From Cytobacillus firmus NBRC 15306 (GTDB taxonomy: Bacteria; Bacillota; Bacilli; Bacillales; Cytobacillaceae): 64,000 nucleotides of DNA. This document shows, piece after piece, positions 25,988 through 35,179 of the stretch. The notes beneath the pieces were generated by a model, which ran no database searches, was not told the DNA's origin, and saw nothing but the letters and a program-made list of their open reading frames with translations. The translations under genes were made by a program, and so were the position numbers. Location of the stretch: contig NZ_BCUY01000015.1 in assembly GCF_001591465.1 (NCBI RefSeq), positions 1 through 64,000 of the forward strand. Direction: 5' to 3'. How positions within the stretch are numbered: the stretch's first letter is position 1; each line of letters begins with the position of its first letter.

Positions 25988-26068
25988 AGCAAATTGTTGA
26001 ATAAACGCGAAATGCAAACAAAATTTAGAAAGTTATAAAAAATATATGGTATGATTATTTTTAAAAAA

Positions 26069-26117
26069 GTGACAGGCACCTATACCACTTGGCCCAACTG
26101 GTATAGGTGCCTGTCAC
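26069..26117. repeat. Dispersed hairpin repeat, copy 3
   Basis: GTGACAGGCACCTATACCA and its exact complement TGGTATAGGTGCCTGTCAC flank an 11-base loop. Unlike copies 1 and 2 it has no T-run and lies upstream of a gene, ending 20 bases before the MFS start. Confidence 0.9.
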
Positions 26118-26136
26118 CGGAAAGAAGGTTCACATC

Positions 26137-27450
26137 GTGAAGCGCTTAAAGGTTCATTATGCGTGGGTAATTTTAGTGCTGACGTTTTTGGCTCTGCTTG
26201 CTGCGCAGGGTGTGCGATTGTCGTTCGGTGCCTTTATGGCGCCATGGGAGCATGAGTTTTCCGCGAATCGCAGTGTTATATCCTTTATTGCCTTTGTCAG
26301 CTATATTGTTTTTGCCATTTCACAGCCGTATGTCGGCCGGCTGATTGATAAATACGGCATCCGTTATATTTTGTCATTCAGTATACTGGTTATTGGCTTT
26401 TCAACACTTCTCACCTATTTTACCACCAATCCTGTCCAGCTGATGATTATCTACGGCGTGATCGCCTCTGTAGGCTTTGGCGGTGCATCCAATGTAGCGG
26501 GAACGATGGCAGTGGCGAACTGGTTTGCCGATAAAAAGGGTATGGCCATGGGCCTGATGTCTGCAGGCACAGCCGCAGGACAGCTTATTCTCGTCCCGCT
26601 GTCGTTATTCCTAATTGACCAGCTGGGCTGGAAGACAACCGTTCTTTTGCTCGGCTGTTTTTTGATTGTACTCATTTTCCCTCTTCTTCTGCTCTTCATC
26701 CGTTCGAACCCGGCTGATCTGCACATCGATGCTTATGGAGCGAAAGTGAGTGAAAGTGAGAAGGGGAAGCAGGGAAAAAAGGAAGCATCAAAAGGAACGC
26801 TATCCATATTCAAGCTCTTAAAGCGGAAAGAATTCCTGTTTCTCATGCTCCCATTTTTCGTGTGCGGCGTCACCACTACTGGCCTGATGGATACGCATCT
26901 TATTCCCTTTGCCCAATATTGCGGCTTTACGCCTGGCGTCACTGGAGCCGCTGTCAGCCTGCTGGCGGGCTTTAATATTCTTGGAACTGTCGTTTCGGGG
27001 CTCCTCGCAGATAAGTGGAATTGCAGGAAAATCCTTGCCTTTCTCTATGGAGTGCGGGCGTTAACCATTGTGTTTCTGCTCATCATCGTAAATGATGCTT
27101 CCTTGTTTGGCTTTTTCGTCACTCAGTCCCATCTGCTCATTCTGTTTGCCATCAGCTTTGGGATTGTCAATTTTGCCACCGTCGCACCAACCATGAAACT
27201 GGCTGCGGAATATTTCAGGCATCTGTCCGCCGGAGGGGTAATCGGCTGGATCTATTTGAGCCATCAGCTGGGTTCTGCTATTGGTTCCTTCGTCCCTGGT
27301 GTATTATTTGATCTGACAGGCAGCTATGACAGTTCTTTCATAGCATCCATCATTCTTCTGGTATTCGCATCAGCCTTAAGCATAATGCTTCCAAGGCAGG
27401 GGGCAGACTATCAGTATGCAAACAGCAGGGAATTGGCCAAAAATAGGTAG
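26137..27450 (+). CDS. MFS transporter, monocarboxylate/oxalate-formate type
   Basis: A 437-residue transporter with 12 predicted helices and a polar middle loop (residues about 200-225, rich in Lys, Glu and Ser). ISQPYVGRLIDKYGIRYI between helices 2 and 3 is the major-facilitator signature, and SFGAFMAPWEHEF resembles monocarboxylate/OFA-type members. GTG 26137 has GAAAGAAGG upstream; an in-frame GTG at 26107 lies inside the hairpin repeat and is rejected. Substrate unknown, probably an organic acid given the company. Confidence 0.85.
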   Translation: MKRLKVHYAWVILVLTFLALLAAQGVRLSFGAFMAPWEHEFSANRSVISFIAFVSYIVFAISQPYVGRLIDKYGIRYILSFSILVIGFSTLLTYFTTNPVQLMIIYGVIASVGFGGASNVAGTMAVANWFADKKGMAMGLMSAGTAAGQLILVPLSLFLIDQLGWKTTVLLLGCFLIVLIFPLLLLFIRSNPADLHIDAYGAKVSESEKGKQGKKEASKGTLSIFKLLKRKEFLFLMLPFFVCGVTTTGLMDTHLIPFAQYCGFTPGVTGAAVSLLAGFNILGTVVSGLLADKWNCRKILAFLYGVRALTIVFLLIIVNDASLFGFFVTQSHLLILFAISFGIVNFATVAPTMKLAAEYFRHLSAGGVIGWIYLSHQLGSAIGSFVPGVLFDLTGSYDSSFIASIILLVFASALSIMLPRQGADYQYANSRELAKNR

Positions 27451-27527
27451 GAGCTTAAAAATGACACTTTATTTCTCTTCGGTTAAAATAAAAATATGAA
27501 ATAACAGTTCGGTTAGGGGAGACGGGC

Positions 27528-28373
27528 ATGCATCGTAATCATGATCTTTATCAATTTTTCCTTGAGAAAACCTGGGATTTAACAGAAGAATGGTATAAAA
27601 ATGTGAACAAAGAAGAAAGCGGCGGCATTTATACATCGGAAGACCCCGCTGTAATTGAAAAAGTCAAAAAGCAAAATTATGAATTTCACAAGCAGTTCTC
27701 CGAAGTCTTCCATAAAGAAGAAGAAGCGTTCTTTCATGATTTGGAAAGCTGGATTGTCAAAGTGGCGCAGGATGATGAACATCTCCGCACGCCTCTTGAG
27801 ATGATTCTGCAGGAGTTCTTCAATACCCAGGAACAGTATTTGAACCTGCTTGAGCAGTTCGTTGAAACCGGCGAGGGCAAATATGATGAAAAACAAATTG
27901 CCTTATGGCGCAGGATGATTATCAGAACCATTGGGGAAGTGGTTACCTGGTTCACGGAAGAATATAATAACCATTCCCAGAAGAGGCTGCAGGCTCAGCA
28001 GGCTTTAATCCTTGAACTCAGTTCCCCGGTCATTTCTTTGACAGAAGATATCGCACTTCTGCCTCTTGTCGGGGATATTGATACAGCACGAGCGAAAATC
28101 ATGCTTGAAAATACACTTCAGCAATGCAATAAATTAGGCGTCAACCAGCTGTTCCTTGACCTTTCAGGCGTAGTCATGATTGATACCATGGTAGCCCATC
28201 AGCTATTCCAGCTGATTGAAGCGCTAAGCCTGATCGGCGTAAAGACCACAATCTCCGGCTTAAGACCGGAAATTGCCCAGACCGCAGTACAGCTCGGTTT
28301 GTCATTTGATCACGTCAGCATCAAATCCACGCTATCCAGTGCCATTAAATCAGCGAACATAATAGCAGGTTAA
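27528..28373 (+). CDS. RsbR-type stressosome protein (STAS domain)
   Basis: A 281-residue cytoplasmic protein. The N-terminal half is a non-heme-globin-like sensor; the C-terminal half is a STAS domain (from about residue 160, SSPVISLTEDIALLPLVGD). Both phosphorylatable threonines of RsbR proteins appear to be kept: LDLSGVVMIDTMVAHQL and LRPEIAQTAVQLG. RsbR paralogues form the stressosome that releases RsbT and turns on sigma-B. It stands alone with its own terminator, as RsbRB/C/D do in B. subtilis. Confidence 0.88.
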   Translation: MHRNHDLYQFFLEKTWDLTEEWYKNVNKEESGGIYTSEDPAVIEKVKKQNYEFHKQFSEVFHKEEEAFFHDLESWIVKVAQDDEHLRTPLEMILQEFFNTQEQYLNLLEQFVETGEGKYDEKQIALWRRMIIRTIGEVVTWFTEEYNNHSQKRLQAQQALILELSSPVISLTEDIALLPLVGDIDTARAKIMLENTLQQCNKLGVNQLFLDLSGVVMIDTMVAHQLFQLIEALSLIGVKTTISGLRPEIAQTAVQLGLSFDHVSIKSTLSSAIKSANIIAG

Positions 28374-28375
28374 TA

Positions 28376-28408
28376 AAAACACGATGAAGGATGTCTTCAT
28401 CGTGTTTT
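28376..28408. terminator. Bidirectional terminator
   Basis: AAAACACGATGAAG and CTTCATCGTGTTTT are perfect 14-base arms around a five-base loop, serving the convergent genes on both sides. Confidence 0.92.
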
Positions 28409-28413
28409 TGCTT

Positions 28414-30102
28414 CTATTCCAATCCTTTAATACTCATTTCCTTCACTGGAAGGAAGGCCTCACCTGTATCCAGAAAGTTCACGTCCACCTGATCGCCTTC
28501 CTGCAGATAAATGGCCATCGGCACGGTTTCAGATGAAACCACATAGCTCTGGCGGTTGTCCAGAAGGAATGATACGACCGTGAAATCACCGGATTTCTCC
28601 TTGTACACCCGCACCACAGTGCCGCTTATCTGTTTTTCCTCTGCTTTCGAGCTTCCGTCTACCCTGCCGCCGCCCCGCTGCAGAGCGGTTTTATACAAAC
28701 GCAATGCTTCATTTGGCGTCGTTCCATAAGCGGATATTTCCGGGTTGGCAGCTGATACAATAAAGTAGTTCTGCAGGAATCCGTTAGCATCAAGAACAGG
28801 TGTCAGCCAGCTCGCTTCCCCGTAGAAGTTATACAGAACAGGCATTTCGCCGCTCCACTTCTTCTCAATGAATTTTTTCTCAATAATCTGGAGGGCACCC
28901 TGTGAATCCATATATGATTCCTCTAGATTGCCAGTAAAGAAGGTCGCTTCACCCGTCCTTGAATTTGTCAGAGAATAGCCCAGCATTGAATCAACGCCTT
29001 CTTTTGGACTCGTAAAATCTGTGAAGTAATACATGTCGCCATTCTCATCAAAAATCGGACTCACATTGGCTTCCGTTCCTTCATCCGATGGAAGCCTTAC
29101 ATCGGACTTTCCAAATTTGCTGTTCCAGAAGCCATGGACATAATTTCCGAAATAGCTGTTCTGCAGACTGACCGTCTCAGGTGAAACTGCTCCATCAATA
29201 AAAGCCGGCACATTCGCAAGTTTATAAGACTTCGTCTGTCCGTTCAGCGGGTCAACCATGACCACCCCTTGAACATCAAAGCCGTTACGGGCGGAAATGA
29301 ATTCTCCATATGAACGGATATAAAACGGCTTTCCGCCGTCATCCACTTCCAGCTGCACATCTCCGTAAAAGATGGCCTGCGGATACTGCATACGAATATG
29401 GCGCTCTAAATTTTTATTAAAATAAGAGGATGGTGTGTACACCATATCACTTTTCACAAACTTTGGATTAGCTGAGGAATCAGTCGCGCTAATTGTAAAA
29501 TAGCCTGGTGTCTTATCCCCATTCCACCATTTGAAAAAGCCCGAAAACTCTACAGGCGCTATATAAACATACTCTCCATTGACTTTCTGGATCTGAAGGC
29601 TGCCAAGTTCATAATAACTCGTGTTCGGAACCTGCCCGAAAGCCTTTTTCATCTTATTGCGCGCAAACTTAGGAGGCACGCTCGCCGGTGTTTCTTTTTC
29701 ATCAAATGTCTCAATTTCCGTTTTTTCCTTCATTTTGGCACTCTCGTATTTATCATCTGCATTAAACAGAAAAGCTGTCAGAAAGAAAATCCCTGCAATC
29801 AGACTGACGGCAAACACACCTGTTTTTATCATTCGTTCCCTGCCTGTCGCAAGAACAGCTCCAATTAATGAAGCGATAACCGCAAACAGCCATAAGCTGG
29901 TCAAGTTCCGGTCCAGATTGGTGAAATAATACACGGCAAAAACAAGCAGCACAGATACAGCGGCGGTGCCGGCCATAATTCCGGTCCCCAGTTTCCTGCC
30001 TTCTTTTTCCTTTGCCTTTGCCTTCGGTTTATAGCTGAACGGAATCAGCAGGATAGCAACCGCCAGTCCGGCAATCAGTGAAAAAATAAAAATATTCCCC
30101 AT
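28414..30102 (-). CDS. Uncharacterised membrane-anchored protein
   Basis: A 562-residue protein not recognised as a named family. Four helices occupy residues about 3-20, 40-58, 65-82 and 92-112; the remaining 450 residues form a large soluble part, probably outside the cell, with repeated aromatic-rich strands (YVYIAPVEFSGFFKWW, GYFTISATD, NYVHGFWNSKFG, YNFYGEASWLTP). The C-terminal 70 residues look like a small beta-barrel (ISGTVVRVYKEKSGDFTVVS). ATG 30102 has AGGAGA upstream; the longer frame to 30189 lacks one. The gene is alone on this strand. Intact and well composed, so likely expressed. Confidence 0.8.
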   Translation of the reverse strand: MGNIFIFSLIAGLAVAILLIPFSYKPKAKAKEKEGRKLGTGIMAGTAAVSVLLVFAVYYFTNLDRNLTSLWLFAVIASLIGAVLATGRERMIKTGVFAVSLIAGIFFLTAFLFNADDKYESAKMKEKTEIETFDEKETPASVPPKFARNKMKKAFGQVPNTSYYELGSLQIQKVNGEYVYIAPVEFSGFFKWWNGDKTPGYFTISATDSSANPKFVKSDMVYTPSSYFNKNLERHIRMQYPQAIFYGDVQLEVDDGGKPFYIRSYGEFISARNGFDVQGVVMVDPLNGQTKSYKLANVPAFIDGAVSPETVSLQNSYFGNYVHGFWNSKFGKSDVRLPSDEGTEANVSPIFDENGDMYYFTDFTSPKEGVDSMLGYSLTNSRTGEATFFTGNLEESYMDSQGALQIIEKKFIEKKWSGEMPVLYNFYGEASWLTPVLDANGFLQNYFIVSAANPEISAYGTTPNEALRLYKTALQRGGGRVDGSSKAEEKQISGTVVRVYKEKSGDFTVVSFLLDNRQSYVVSSETVPMAIYLQEGDQVDVNFLDTGEAFLPVKEMSIKGLE

Positions 30103-30303
30103 AAGAATCTCTCCTAAAAAAAGTTCGTTAGTATTTAATACGGGCGGCAGACAAAAAAGTTTCATAAAGCAGATACTTGTATCGGCCATTGCATTGTATT
30201 AGGGAGAATCTTGTGAATCAATGGTGCATAAACGTTTAAATGAAGAGGATTTTTCCGCCTTGAACCAGAATAGGATTAGAATCCCTTATTAAGGAGAATT
30301 TTT

Positions 30304-30702
30304 ATGATCAAATATAAATTGGCCATACCGAATCAGGATCAGTTATTTCAGTTATATGAAAATGACGGCTGGAATGATTTTTTGAAGGTGCCAAAAGACA
30401 AATTGCATAAGGCGATGGAGCAGAGCTGGCTTGTAATCAGTGCCTATGATGGAGAGTGCCCGGCCGGGACAGGACGCATTATTTCAGACGGAGTGATTAA
30501 TGCTTATCTTTGCGGATTAATCGTTGATCCAGATTATCGCAGCAGGGGGATCGGCAAGGAAATGGTGCGAAGGCTTGCAGAAGAGTGCAGGAAGGCCCGG
30601 CTGCATTTACAGCTGTTGGCCGAGGAAGAGAATGCGGGCTACTACGAAAAGCTGGGCTTTGAGGTTTTTACCTTAGGCTTAAAGTATAAGTTCTCAGACT
30701 AA
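30304..30702 (+). CDS. GNAT-family N-acetyltransferase
   Basis: A 132-residue acetyltransferase. The acetyl-CoA binding segment is VDPDYRSRGIGKEMVRRLAE (residues about 78-97) and YYEKLGFEVF lies near the C-terminus. AAGGAG precedes the ATG. It resembles the gene at 56776 in length and layout (both begin MIKYK/MIKYA and score as small YitI/YpeA-type enzymes); the substrate is unknown. Confidence 0.85.
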   Translation: MIKYKLAIPNQDQLFQLYENDGWNDFLKVPKDKLHKAMEQSWLVISAYDGECPAGTGRIISDGVINAYLCGLIVDPDYRSRGIGKEMVRRLAEECRKARLHLQLLAEEENAGYYEKLGFEVFTLGLKYKFSD

Positions 30703-30798
30703 AGCTGTAGCCGATTTCATCCGAAACAGCGATTTAACAGAACGTTTCCGGTATTAAAATGGTTAATATAAACAGTATGAGAAACGGAGGCCATATCT

Positions 30799-31623
30799 AT
30801 GGAAAAATATATATGCAAAACGTGCGGAACGCAATTTCCTCCATGCGATCATCAGCCTGAAAGCTGCCCGATCTGCATGGAAGAGCGCCAGTACGTGGGA
30901 CCCGGCGGTCAGGAATGGACTACTTTACATGAAATGACTGTAAGCCAAAATTATACGAATGAAATAAAGCGGGAGGAATCGAATCTTTACAGCTTGAAAA
31001 CAGCCCCGGAGTTTGCCATCGGCCAGACAGCCTATCTCATTCAGCATAATGGCTTTAATCTGATGTGGGATTGCATTACCTACCTTGATGAGTACACGAT
31101 TGAAACCATAAAAGAACTGGGCGGAATTAGCGCGATCGCACTGTCCCATCCTCATTATTATTCAGCACAAGTTGAGTGGGCGGAAGCATTCAATGTGCCG
31201 ATCTACATCCATGAAGACGATAGGGAGTGGGTGATTAGGGAAAGTGATCACATCATTTTCTGGAGCGGAGAAAGTCTCAAGCTTCTTGATGGCCTGGTCA
31301 TCCACCGCCTTGGCGGCCATTTTAAAGGCGGTGCTGTCCTTCATTGGGAAAATGGGAATGAGGGCAAAGGCGTCATGTTCACCGGCGACATCATTCAGGT
31401 CGTTGCGGACAGGGAGTGGGTCAGCTTCATGTACAGCTACCCGAACCTCATTCCGCTTCCCGCCGAAACGGTTGAACGGATGGCCGGCAAAATCAAACCG
31501 CTGTCATTTGACCGGATTTACAATGCGTTTAACAGAATGGTAGAAAAAGAGGCAGACCTTGCAGTGCAGCGGTCAGCCGAACGGTATATCAAAGCAATCA
31601 GGGGCGAGCTTTCTCGGACCTGA
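30799..31623 (+). CDS. MBL-fold metallohydrolase with N-terminal zinc ribbon
   Basis: A 274-residue protein. Residues 4-28 carry a rubredoxin-like four-cysteine ribbon (CKTCGTQFPPCDH...CPIC). The rest is a metallo-beta-lactamase fold, but the usual HxHxDH motif reads SHPHYYSAQVEW, so the aspartate and third histidine are replaced; GGHFKGGAVLHW and FTGDIIQV supply later ligands. It may bind one metal or have altered chemistry. A good ACGGAGG site precedes the start. The substrate cannot be predicted. Confidence 0.8.
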   Translation: MEKYICKTCGTQFPPCDHQPESCPICMEERQYVGPGGQEWTTLHEMTVSQNYTNEIKREESNLYSLKTAPEFAIGQTAYLIQHNGFNLMWDCITYLDEYTIETIKELGGISAIALSHPHYYSAQVEWAEAFNVPIYIHEDDREWVIRESDHIIFWSGESLKLLDGLVIHRLGGHFKGGAVLHWENGNEGKGVMFTGDIIQVVADREWVSFMYSYPNLIPLPAETVERMAGKIKPLSFDRIYNAFNRMVEKEADLAVQRSAERYIKAIRGELSRT

Positions 31624-31681
31624 AGTTGGCTCTTTATATGAGAATTTAGTAAAATAAGGTAATAGAAAGGGAGGGAACGAG

Positions 31682-32224
31682 ATGTTAAAAAAACCTGAAT
31701 CGGATGAATATGCGCCGTATTATGAGAAATATGTCAGCTCTATACCGGAAGGGGATCTTCTGCAGATCCTCGATGAACAAATGAAGGAAACAATAATGCT
31801 GGTAAAAGATCTGAATGAAGACCAGGCACATTTCCGCTATGCTCCGGAAAAATGGACGATTAAGGAAGTGATCGGCCATATCACAGATACTGAACGCATC
31901 ATGAGCTACCGCCTGCTTTGCATTGGCAGAGGGGAGATGGCCAAGCTGCCGGGCTATGATGATAACCAGTATGTAAAGAATGGTAAATTCAACCACTTCA
32001 GCATTGGGGAGCTTTCAGCGCAGCTGTCCCAGGTTCGCCAAAATACGATTGCTTTACTGAAAAGCCTGGATGATGAGGCACTGCTAAGGCGAGGGAATGC
32101 GAACGGCACCGGGGTAACCGCCAGGGCCATTGCCTATATTATTGCCGGACATGAACTTCATCACCGCACCTTAATCAAAGACCGGTATATGGGTGCAGAA
32201 AGCTTTGGTGGAGCACATGAATAA
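31682..32224 (+). CDS. DinB-family (DUF664-like) putative metal-dependent protein
   Basis: A 180-residue four-helix-bundle protein of the DinB/YfiT superfamily. Three histidines typical of the metal site are seen: EVIGHITDTERIM (about residue 63) and AGHELHHRTLIK (about 157-162). Members include thiol S-transferases and proteins of unknown activity. AAAGGGAGGG precedes the ATG. It overlaps the signal peptidase gene by eight bases, so the two are co-translated. A second DinB protein lies at 40208. Confidence 0.82.
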   Translation: MLKKPESDEYAPYYEKYVSSIPEGDLLQILDEQMKETIMLVKDLNEDQAHFRYAPEKWTIKEVIGHITDTERIMSYRLLCIGRGEMAKLPGYDDNQYVKNGKFNHFSIGELSAQLSQVRQNTIALLKSLDDEALLRRGNANGTGVTARAIAYIIAGHELHHRTLIKDRYMGAESFGGAHE

Positions 32225-32738
32225 GCATGAAATAGCGAGCTGGCTGAAATCCCTTCTGATAGCCTTTGGAATCGCATTGGTCATCAGGGTATTTCTTTTT
32301 TCACCGTACTATGTGGAAGGAGCCTCCATGGATCCGACCCTTCATGACGAGGAAAAAATCTTTGTTAATAAATTTGAAGAACTGAACAGAGGCGATATTG
32401 TCATCATCAGGGGCGATGAAAAGAACTATGTAAAAAGATTAATAGGCTTCCCCGGCGATGAACTGGAAATGAAGAATGATCAGCTGTATATTAACGGCCA
32501 GCAGTGGCAGGAAGATTACCTTGCTGAAAATCGCGAAGCAGCAGAAGGGATTGTCAGCAAACTGACCGGTGACTTCGGCCCTCTCACGGTCCCGAGTGAT
32601 CACTATTACGTCATGGGGGACAACCGCCTTGTCAGCCTGGACAGCCGAAATGGGCTCGGCTTTATTGAGAAAGAGCGCATCATCGGCGTCAGTGAATTTG
32701 TCTGGTATCCTTTTACAAGCATAAGAAAAGTAGATTAA
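32217..32738 (+). CDS. lepB: Signal peptidase I
   Basis: A 173-residue membrane serine protease that removes signal peptides from secreted proteins. One N-terminal helix (residues about 12-30) is followed by VEGASMDPTL with the catalytic serine, NYVKRLIGFPGD with the general-base lysine and YVMGDNRLVSLDSRNGLG, the conserved box D/E. The short length is the Gram-positive SipS/SipT type. ATG 32217 overlaps the DinB stop; GGTGGAG lies three bases upstream, a little close. Confidence 0.92.
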   Translation: MNKHEIASWLKSLLIAFGIALVIRVFLFSPYYVEGASMDPTLHDEEKIFVNKFEELNRGDIVIIRGDEKNYVKRLIGFPGDELEMKNDQLYINGQQWQEDYLAENREAAEGIVSKLTGDFGPLTVPSDHYYVMGDNRLVSLDSRNGLGFIEKERIIGVSEFVWYPFTSIRKVD

Positions 32739-32744
32739 CTGCAG

Positions 32745-32768
32745 GAGCGGCAAGCACCGCTCTTTTTA
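32745..32768 (+). terminator. Terminator after signal peptidase gene
   Basis: GAGCGG and CCGCTC arms with a six-base loop, then TTTTTATTT. Confidence 0.8.
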
Positions 32769-32834
32769 TTTGGATGAGGGAACGCCTATTTTAATAGAAT
32801 AACAATCAAGTCAAAAGAAAGGACGTGTTTACAT

Positions 32835-33428
32835 ATGACAAAAATCGGATTGATCAGACACGGGATTACAGCCTGGAATAAGGAGGGCCGGGCACAGGGA
32901 AGCTCGGATATTCCTCTCCATGAAGAAGGATTGGCTGAAGCAGAACGCCTGGCGGAACGGGTTAGCGGCGAAAACTGGGATGTGATTTACTCCAGTAATC
33001 TCCTAAGGGCAAGGCAGACGGCAGAGGCCATTCAGAAGAGAAACGGCTCCATTCCCCTTCACCTCGATCCCCGAATAAGGGAAGTGGGCGGCGGGATAAT
33101 TGAAGGTACGACCGAACCAGAGCGTCTTGAGAAATGGGGCAAGAATTGGCGTGAAATGGACCTTGGTTTTGAGCCGAAAGAAAGTGTTATAAAAAGAGGG
33201 CTTGGCTTCCTGCAGGAGATTACAGAAAAGCATCCGTGCGAAAACGTTTTGATCGTTAGCCACGGCTCCTTCATTCGCCATCTGTTAAGAGAACTGGTTC
33301 CGCAGACAGACCTTTCCACTCCGCCGAAAAACACCTCCATCACTGAACTTTTAATAAAAGAAAGCAAGTGGAACTGTGAGCTGTATAATTGCACGAAGCA
33401 TTTGAAGGCAGAGCAGATTGAATCATGA
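32835..33428 (+). CDS. Histidine phosphatase family protein (phosphoglycerate mutase-like)
   Basis: A 197-residue enzyme. The phospho-acceptor motif is at the N-terminus (IGLIRHGITAWN, histidine 9), with YSSNLLRARQTAEAI (about residue 55) and VSHGSFIRHLL (about 143) completing the active site. Members are phosphatases or cofactor-dependent mutases; the length favours a broad phosphatase of the PhoE/CobC kind. AAAGGACG precedes the start. Confidence 0.85.
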   Translation: MTKIGLIRHGITAWNKEGRAQGSSDIPLHEEGLAEAERLAERVSGENWDVIYSSNLLRARQTAEAIQKRNGSIPLHLDPRIREVGGGIIEGTTEPERLEKWGKNWREMDLGFEPKESVIKRGLGFLQEITEKHPCENVLIVSHGSFIRHLLRELVPQTDLSTPPKNTSITELLIKESKWNCELYNCTKHLKAEQIES

Positions 33429-33437
33429 TAAGTTATA

Positions 33438-33467
33438 AAAAAACAGCAGGAACCCCTGCTGTTTTTT
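33438..33467. terminator. Bidirectional terminator
   Basis: AAACAGCAGG and CCTGCTGTTT around a four-base loop with A- and T-runs on both sides, between convergent genes. Confidence 0.9.
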
Positions 33468-33469
33468 TG

Positions 33470-34729
33470 TTAATCCTTATGTATTTCCGACTTATAATTC
33501 GGAAAAGTAAAGCTGAAAACAGTTCCTTTATCGACTTCGCTTTTGACCCGGACATGGCCATCCATGGCTCTTACAATACTGAATACGACCATCATTCCAA
33601 GGCCGGTTCCTTTGGAGCCTTTAGTAGAATAGTAGGGTTCTCCCAGGCGCTGAAGCTGTTCGGGAGTCATGCCCACGCCGGTGTCTTTAATTTCGATGGT
33701 GATCTGGCTGCTGTTGTAGTGCGTTTCTATGTATAACTGACCGCCGCGCGGCATAGCCTCGATTGAATTTTTAATTACATTCAAGAAGCATTGGTGGAAT
33801 TTTTGCCGATCCCCCTTAATTGATCCGAGGAGGGTAAAGTGGGCATTGATCTCGACGGAATTCTGGTTGGCTGTCGGTTTTAATATATTCATTACCTGCA
33901 TGAGTTCTTTTTTTACATTGATTTCCTCAATCTTATCTAAGGATGGCTTAGAAAAAGTTAAATAGTTCTGGATGACCTGCTCCGCTGACTCCAGCTCAGC
34001 CTTCACAATGCTCAAATACTCCACCCTTTTTCGCGGTGGCAGCCGCTGCTCCTGCATAAGCTGTACAAATCCGATAGCGGCTGTCAGGGGATTGCGGATT
34101 TCATGGGAGATGGCTGCACCCATTTGCTCGACAGCTTCAAGTTTTTCGGTCCGGACGAGATTTTCCCGCATATCCAAATTTCTTTTAGCAAACTCAAATA
34201 CATATGTAATCATAAAGACACCCAATGGAGGTATCATCAAATAGGCAAACCAGGCATCGAACCGATTTTGTGAAGGTGCGCATATTTCCATTACCATGAC
34301 CGTCAGTACACTTAAAATCAGGGTAATGATAACCGAAAAGCGAATCCTTTTTCGGGGCACCTGCTTCCAAAACCAGGGATAGAGCTTCCAAAGAAAGATT
34401 CCCAAGGGCAAATATAAAAGAATATTAGAATAAAATCCAGGCTCTACTCCATAAAAACTTCTCATCAAAATCACAGACCCGGCCAATGCGAGGCCGACCC
34501 CCGCATATAAACCGCCGATGATGACAGGTATCAATCGTAAATCAAAAAAATAATGCGGGCTTGTCTGAAAGGAAAACTGAAAGCATATCCAGATCATGAA
34601 CAAAAGCCATACAAAAGAGCAGCCTTTGGAAAATCGGAATTTAGAACTTTTTTCCGCCCATACAAGCACAACAAACAAGATAACGATCAAGAGCGATAGA
34701 TTAAAGAAAAGATGCTTTGTAATTTCCAT
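33470..34729 (-). CDS. Sensor histidine kinase, KinB/sporulation-kinase-like
   Basis: A 419-residue membrane kinase. Five or six helices of the 5TM-5TMR_LYT type fill residues about 5-185; the phospho-acceptor helix follows (MGAAISHEIRNPLTAAIGF) and then an ATPase domain (NVIKNSIEAMPRGG, IKDTGVGMTPEQL, GSKGTGLGMMVVFSIV). This layout is that of KinB-type phosphorelay kinases feeding Spo0F; no response regulator is adjacent, which fits. A paralogue with the same layout but a premature stop lies at 47912-49087. Confidence 0.88.
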   Translation of the reverse strand: MEITKHLFFNLSLLIVILFVVLVWAEKSSKFRFSKGCSFVWLLFMIWICFQFSFQTSPHYFFDLRLIPVIIGGLYAGVGLALAGSVILMRSFYGVEPGFYSNILLYLPLGIFLWKLYPWFWKQVPRKRIRFSVIITLILSVLTVMVMEICAPSQNRFDAWFAYLMIPPLGVFMITYVFEFAKRNLDMRENLVRTEKLEAVEQMGAAISHEIRNPLTAAIGFVQLMQEQRLPPRKRVEYLSIVKAELESAEQVIQNYLTFSKPSLDKIEEINVKKELMQVMNILKPTANQNSVEINAHFTLLGSIKGDRQKFHQCFLNVIKNSIEAMPRGGQLYIETHYNSSQITIEIKDTGVGMTPEQLQRLGEPYYSTKGSKGTGLGMMVVFSIVRAMDGHVRVKSEVDKGTVFSFTFPNYKSEIHKD

Positions 34730-34909
34730 CGTTTCACCTGCCTCTTCGTGAGGTTATAAGAAAATTCTATATTGTTTTACTATTTATGACAATACTCAAT
34801 TGCTTTTTTTATATAATATTGTCAGAAAAAAACAAAATTTTAAAGGTTTTCCCGTTCTAATGGGCAATTCAAACAGCATCATGTCTTCATTGGCTTCTTA
34901 CTTGAAAAG

Positions 34910-35047
34910 ATGCCTGTCTGGATTCTGGTTGCTGCAAGCGGCGGAAGTATTTTGGTGTTAATTCTGTATCATCTGCAAAAAAGGACCTTTATCCACTTGT
35001 TGAGAGACGCGGATCAGCCAAAAGCTGAGATCAGCTCACAAGCCTGA
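34910..35047 (+). CDS. Possible 45-aa single-helix membrane peptide
   Basis: The 34730-35179 gap is A/T-rich and holds only this small open frame plus a TATAAT box at 34812-34817. The frame reads MPVWILVAASGGSILVLILY and then a basic, polar tail, a plausible single-helix protein. The frame stays open upstream to 34844 (GQFKQHHVFIGFLLEK), and the ribosome site is weak, so it may be the tail of a lost membrane protein rather than a gene. A weak hairpin with a T-run follows at about 35052-35077. Confidence 0.3.
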   Translation: MPVWILVAASGGSILVLILYHLQKRTFIHLLRDADQPKAEISSQA

Positions 35048-35179
35048 TGAGAAAGCAGTTTCCAGCTGCCTTTTTTTATTTTGCAGTTTAGCTCCTTCAA
35101 TTTAGGGTACTTCAATTTATAAATACATACACCGTAATCCAGAAGCATTTGCTTCTTAAATATAAGGAGGAATGAACAT

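Noticed and set aside
26107-26136. MFS start at GTG 26107
   Set aside because: Lies within the hairpin repeat without a ribosome site; GTG 26137 has GAAAGAAGG.
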